From an uncultured Hyphomonas sp. (GTDB taxonomy: Bacteria > Pseudomonadota > Alphaproteobacteria > Caulobacterales > Hyphomonadaceae): a stretch of 64,000 nt of DNA. Of the stretch, positions 60,512 through 64,000 are shown one piece after another. The notes below the pieces were generated by a model that was not told the DNA's origin, searched no databases, and worked only from the letters and a program-made list of their open reading frames with translations. Every line of letters begins with the position of its first letter. Position 1 is the first letter of the stretch. The position numbers and the translations under genes were made by a program. The DNA lies in NCBI RefSeq assembly GCF_963678875.1, contig NZ_OY787456.1, positions 1,426,001 through 1,490,000 on the forward strand, given 5' to 3'.

Positions 60512-60967
60512 TCAGGCTTTCTTCGTCTTGGCCAAATGGATGCCCTTGCGGACGCGGGTGAACGTGCCGCACCGGCAGATATTGGTGATGGCTGCGTCGA
60601 TATCTTCGTCGGTGGCTTCAGGGTTTTCGTTGAGCAATCCTGCTGCGGCCATGATCATGCCAGGCTGGCAGTATCCGCACTGAGGCACATCGAGTTCTAC
60701 CCATGCCTGCTGGACCGGGTGGCTGCCATCCTCCGACAGGCCTTCAATTGTGGTGATGTCCTCTTCCCCGGAAAGGGCGCCCACTGGATAGACGCAGGAC
60801 CGTATGGCCTGTCCGTCGATATGGATCGTGCACGCGCCGCATTCGGCGATGCCGCAACCGTATTTTGTGCCGGTGAGGCCCAATTGTTCGCGGAGTACCC
60901 AGAGCAGGGGCGTTGAATCGTCAACATCAACCGTCATCACCTGTCCATTGACCTTGAGTGTTGCCAT
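60512..60967 (-). CDS. Molybdenum hydroxylase small subunit, two [2Fe-2S] clusters (IorA-type)
   Basis: A 151-residue iron-sulfur protein. The plant-type cluster uses C38, C43, C46 and C58 (YGCGIAECGACTIHIDGQAI), and the second uses C97, C100, C131 and C133 (QCGYCQPGMI, NICRCGTF). It has no signal peptide and would be exported bound to the Tat-bearing large subunit. It is the first gene of the 17-gene minus-strand unit and is followed after 14 bases by the large subunit. It moves electrons from molybdenum to a cytochrome or quinone acceptor. Confidence 0.95.
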   Translation of the reverse strand: MATLKVNGQVMTVDVDDSTPLLWVLREQLGLTGTKYGCGIAECGACTIHIDGQAIRSCVYPVGALSGEEDITTIEGLSEDGSHPVQQAWVELDVPQCGYCQPGMIMAAAGLLNENPEATDEDIDAAITNICRCGTFTRVRKGIHLAKTKKA

Positions 60968-61168
60968 TGCACTGCTCCGAGTTTTTGAGATCGTTCCGTA
61001 GCGACAAGCCTATGCCAATCAGGATCGTATTGCACGCCCTGGCGGTTCGAAATTTTTTTACCGCTCATTCATCGGCGCTCAGCCCTCATGTCCGGAACGG
61101 GGCCCGGGAGGCGGGAGCCGGGAAAGTTCTATATTTTTGAGCGTCTTGGCCGGGGCGGTTTGATGCAA

Positions 61169-61204
61169 CAGTGGCTCCGGCCGTTTTACGGGCGGGAGCC
61201 ACTG
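61169..61204. terminator. Hairpin after the phosphatase gene
   Basis: CAGTGGCTCC and GGAGCCACTG form a perfect 10-bp stem around a 16-base loop, 48 bases past the stop of the phosphatase gene. It lacks a clear T-run, so it may be a Rho-assisted end or an mRNA-stabilising structure. The remaining 60968-61252 gap shows a T-run near 61053 but no gene that I can support. Confidence 0.45.
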
Positions 61205-61252
61205 CGCCAGATTTCGGGAGAAGGCAGGCGCCGAGGCACCCGCGGTCGCGTC

Positions 61253-62368
61253 CTAATCCAGCATCGTCTCACGAAGGTTTTCAATGTCCGCGTCTGAGAA
61301 GCCAAGGGCTTGTTCGAGGTAACCTTCGGCGCCCCCGAACTCGGCGTCCAGATAATCGAGGAACTGAACGATGTGTGACGCCCCGCTTGGCGTGTAGAGC
61401 GGATTCGCGCCTTCGTTCCTGGCGCGCGATGCTACGTAATACTGCACGATGAAATTGCCGGGGTAGTCGTCGGGATTGATGTCTGGCATCTCCCATTGAG
61501 TTTGACGAAGTTCCGTCGACAGGTGGTAATCCTCGACGATCGTTTCCCGGTCCACGCCAAGCACCTCATAGATGATCGCGGTCGCAACGCCGGTCCGGTC
61601 CTGACCGGCGGAGCAGTGGTAGAGCACCGCTCCCTCGTTCGCCAGGATCCGGCGGATCATTGAGCGGTATTGCGGACGCAGCATCCCTTCCATTTTCGCG
61701 TACGTGTTTTCTCCATCGTCTTCCCGGAAGCCTTTCATCAGTGGCGCCATCGAATAATCGTTGGCGATGAAAAGCGCGCCGGTCCGGTCGTCCACCAGAT
61801 CTGGCGTCACTTCGCGTTCGTCCAGGGAGCGGAAGTCCACAACGCTGTCGAGGTTCAACTCCTCGATGAAGGCGTAGTCCGCTTCGGTGAGCAGCGGCAT
61901 CGCGCCTGAGCGATAGGCGCGGCCCCATTTCACGGTGCGGCCGTCCTTTGTCGGATAACCGCCAATATCACGGAAATTGCTGGCTTGTTCGAGCGGAAGC
62001 TCGCGAGTTGCAATGATCTGCGCCTCTCCGGCGTCAGGCTGGATCACAAAGTACCGGCGGTGTTTTCCACTGTCATCCGGAGCCCAAATGAATTCACCCT
62101 CAGTGACATTATCCGCAATTTTCCGCGCGTCGGCGCCATCGGGTGCGTTGGAAACAAAGACGTCGACTTCTGCGTTTTCGACGGAAGTGAGCCAACTCAG
62201 CGCATAGGTATCATTTCGGTATGACGCCTGCGCAGATTGAACTTTTGCAGGCCTCACCGCTTCGGTCTGCGAAGCCGGCGTTGCTTCGGCAACTGCTCGC
62301 GGGCCGGTTGCGCAGCTGGCGAGCGTGCAGGCGAGTGTAAGGGCGAGTCCGGAAGAAGTGAGTTTCAT
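61253..62368 (-). CDS. Exported tyrosine/dual-specificity protein phosphatase, lipoprotein
   Basis: A 371-residue protein with a lipoprotein signal (LALTLACTLASC, C19), a beta-rich N-terminal part to about residue 120, then a bacterial tyrosine phosphatase domain. RELPLEQASNFRDIGGYPTK is the conserved entry motif and HCSAGQDRTGVAT holds the catalytic C252 and R258. This matches the family of exported tyrosine phosphatases often linked to phosphoinositide or phosphotyrosine hydrolysis. It lies downstream of a TonB receptor on the same strand, but a strong terminator separates them. Confidence 0.9.
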   Translation of the reverse strand: MKLTSSGLALTLACTLASCATGPRAVAEATPASQTEAVRPAKVQSAQASYRNDTYALSWLTSVENAEVDVFVSNAPDGADARKIADNVTEGEFIWAPDDSGKHRRYFVIQPDAGEAQIIATRELPLEQASNFRDIGGYPTKDGRTVKWGRAYRSGAMPLLTEADYAFIEELNLDSVVDFRSLDEREVTPDLVDDRTGALFIANDYSMAPLMKGFREDDGENTYAKMEGMLRPQYRSMIRRILANEGAVLYHCSAGQDRTGVATAIIYEVLGVDRETIVEDYHLSTELRQTQWEMPDINPDDYPGNFIVQYYVASRARNEGANPLYTPSGASHIVQFLDYLDAEFGGAEGYLEQALGFSDADIENLRETMLD

Positions 62369-62402
62369 TGCGTTTCCCGATTCAAGTCAGCAGTTTTTCT
62401 GA

Positions 62403-62443
62403 AAAAAGGTGGACCGGCCCGAGTGTAACTCCAGGGCCGGTCC
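62403..62443 (-). terminator. Intrinsic terminator of the TonB receptor gene
   Basis: On the minus strand a perfect 10-bp stem (GGACCGGCCC/GGGCCGGTCC, 62443-62411) with a 13-base loop is followed by ACC and six T residues (62408-62403). It sits 20 bases after the receptor stop and ends before the phosphatase start at 62368. Confidence 0.85.
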
Positions 62444-62462
62444 GGTTGGTTCGCAGGATGAA

Positions 62463-64000
62463 TTAATAGTCAATCCGGACGGACAGCACCCAACGGCGTC
62501 CGAACCCTTCATACTGGTTCGGCGTAGCCGGTGAATTGATATAGCGGGTATCTCGCTCGTCGGTCAGATTGTTCCCATTCAGGGCGAACGTGACATTCGT
62601 GCCGTAGAATTGTTGCGGCAGCGTGTAGCGCACGGACGCGTCCACGCGCGTAGCTTCGTCCCAGTATTCCGAAAGGCTGTCATTCTCTGTCGTGGAAAGC
62701 CAAGCGTCCCGGTACTGATAGTTTATGCGCGCCGATACACCGAATTTCTCGTAGAACAGAGATGCATTCCAGACAGTGTCGGACGTGCCGGGAAGCGAGT
62801 ATTTTGCGCCCAGTGTCGGGGCGTAGAACTCGCTGTCGATGAAGGTCACGTTGCCGCTGGCGCCGAGACCGTCAAATGGTTCCGGAAGGAAATCCGCTGC
62901 GGATCCGATGAAGTTGACCTCAAAGCCTGACAGCGTCCCGTCTTCACCGTTGAAGAAGGAATTGAAAGTGGTTTCGGTTCCGGGGGCGATGATGCCCGGC
63001 GCGTAAATGGAACCGTCAACGGTCGAGGAACCAGGATAGATCACATTGTCGATGGAGCGGTAATAGGCGCCAGCCGACAGCAGGCTGGCATCGGCGAAGT
63101 ACCATTCCAGGGATGCATCAAAACCATAGGCTTCTTCTGGATCGAGGTACGGATTGCCACCCGAAATCTCGAACGGAGTCGCCGACACATTCACAGATTG
63201 AGATGCGCGGGCTTCATTGTAGGTCGGGCGCGAAATACTGGTCGTGCCGGACAGGCGAAGTTTGAGGTCATCCCGCAGGTCGAAGTTCAGGTGCAGGCTC
63301 GGCAGCCAGGATGTGTATTCATTATCGGCATTGATGGCGTCCGGAAGGCTGGTGACCGGATCAATCAGCGTGCCTTCGGATGAGAAGTCGGTCTGCTCTA
63401 CCCGCACGCCGTAAACAATATTACCCCAGTCGAAATCTGTGGTCGCCATCGCATAAAGCGAAAGGATGTCTTCCTCGATCCCGATCAGCGTTTCGGGCGT
63501 GAAGTCAACCGCCAGTCCGCCAAGCTCCTGTGAGAGGGCATTCCGCAAACCAACATTGTCGACGTCACGGCCGGCGATCGTATTGTTGAAGTCTGTATCC
63601 CAGAGCTTGTCTGTGACAAATTCGTTGATGTCGATCGTGCTCGGGAAGCTTCCCACCGCTTGGGCGAACCCGCCTTCCGCTTCGCGGGAATCGTACTCAC
63701 CACCAAATTTGATCGTCGTAGGGCGGCCGGCAAAGTCCAATTCCCGCTCAAGGTCGAGTTTGCCTTTGGTGGACTTTGTGTCTGTCGCACCTGCGACAAC
63801 GATGTTCACCGCTGCAGCGAACGGGAGCGTATTGATATCAATATCCGTGCCGGGTTGGCCAGGCTGCGTCAGGTAGACGCCGGGATTGTAGATGTCGGTC
63901 ACGTCGACCGTGCCGCCAGCGAAGCCGTAGACACTGCGCGGGATCGGCAGGAAGGTGTTGTTCTCGGTTTTGGTTTGGTTAAGGCGGGCTTCCACGGACC
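62463..64000 (-). CDS. TonB-dependent receptor, 5' part beyond the window
   Basis: At least 512 residues of a TonB-dependent receptor barrel, open through the right edge of the window, so the signal peptide, plug and first strands are missing. Visible features are PTTIKFGGEYDSREAEGGFA, YGFDASLEWYFADASLLSAG and AYYRSIDNVIYPGSSTV of the outer-membrane beta-barrel superfamily, and a typical end RWVLSVRIDY. The style (GNPYLDPEEAYGFDASLEWY) is that of the long TonB receptors found in Caulobacter and Sphingomonas relatives. The ligand is unknown. Confidence 0.9.
   Translation of the reverse strand, partial: SVEARLNQTKTENNTFLPIPRSVYGFAGGTVDVTDIYNPGVYLTQPGQPGTDIDINTLPFAAAVNIVVAGATDTKSTKGKLDLERELDFAGRPTTIKFGGEYDSREAEGGFAQAVGSFPSTIDINEFVTDKLWDTDFNNTIAGRDVDNVGLRNALSQELGGLAVDFTPETLIGIEEDILSLYAMATTDFDWGNIVYGVRVEQTDFSSEGTLIDPVTSLPDAINADNEYTSWLPSLHLNFDLRDDLKLRLSGTTSISRPTYNEARASQSVNVSATPFEISGGNPYLDPEEAYGFDASLEWYFADASLLSAGAYYRSIDNVIYPGSSTVDGSIYAPGIIAPGTETTFNSFFNGEDGTLSGFEVNFIGSAADFLPEPFDGLGASGNVTFIDSEFYAPTLGAKYSLPGTSDTVWNASLFYEKFGVSARINYQYRDAWLSTTENDSLSEYWDEATRVDASVRYTLPQQFYGTNVTFALNGNNLTDERDTRYINSPATPNQYEGFGRRWVLSVRIDY

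Overview
The window is GC-rich and very gene-dense. It carries a mixed outfit of three TonB-dependent receptors, FecI/FecR signalling, Tat-exported enzymes, GGDEF/EAL signalling, SoxXYZA and a non-phosphorylative L-fucose pathway. Together these point to an aerobic, Gram-negative alphaproteobacterium, most likely of the Hyphomonas/Caulobacterales kind. That placement is inferred from gene content and style, not from a marker-gene comparison.

Layout. 1-2681: polA (minus strand, 3' end cut by the window edge). 2822-4776: small membrane protein, medium-chain reductase and lipoprotein. 9261 down to 4773: a tightly overlapping sulfur-amino-acid operon (cysteine synthase, mercaptopyruvate sulfurtransferase, cystathionine beta-lyase, SLC13/DASS transporter). 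9390-15200: a DUF6134-type protein, a GGDEF/EAL protein and a large AsmA protein. 15364-15440: tRNA-Asp followed by a bidirectional terminator. 15529-23921: a divergent sulfide/persulfide locus. Its left arm is rhodanese, membrane-fusion protein, RND pump and an ArsR/BigR-like regulator; its right arm is a sulfide:quinone oxidoreductase-like flavoprotein, thioredoxin-2, DUF2892 and TolC. An 18-bp palindrome lies between the arms. 24074-31658: a Tat-exported PLP enzyme facing a FecI-FecR-TonB receptor-PhoD phosphatase unit.

31914-47048: an L-fucoside utilisation locus. It holds a TonB receptor, a GPH-type permease, TetR and IclR regulators, a sugar mutarotase, two near-identical GH29 alpha-L-fucosidases, and a complete set of candidates for fucose to pyruvate plus lactate (aldo/keto reductase, lactonase, fuconate dehydratase, SDR, FAH-family hydrolase). 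A Coq4-like protein ends it. Imported fucosides would be cleaved inside the cell, because neither fucosidase has a signal peptide. The end of the locus carries an exact 10-bp-periodic degenerate repeat and a roughly 160-bp foldback element.

60967 down to 48043: seventeen minus-strand genes, nearly all overlapping or separated by a few bases. They join an isoquinoline-oxidoreductase-type molybdenum hydroxylase (IorA/IorB-like), flavocytochrome-c-type sulfide dehydrogenase, SoxX-Y-Z-A, a ModE-like regulator, an XdhC-MocA fusion, a TauE/SafE permease and the whole moaA-D-E-B-C/moeA molybdenum cofactor pathway. A perfect 11-4-11 inverted repeat sits after the ModE-like gene. There is no soxB and no soxCD. 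61253-64000: a lipoprotein tyrosine phosphatase and the 3' part of a third TonB receptor.

The strongest candidates for something undescribed are the Sox/Mo-hydroxylase/Moco super-operon and the SQR-TolC-RND persulfide locus. The fucose locus is well explained by known chemistry but has an odd duplication history, and its last gene is unexpected.
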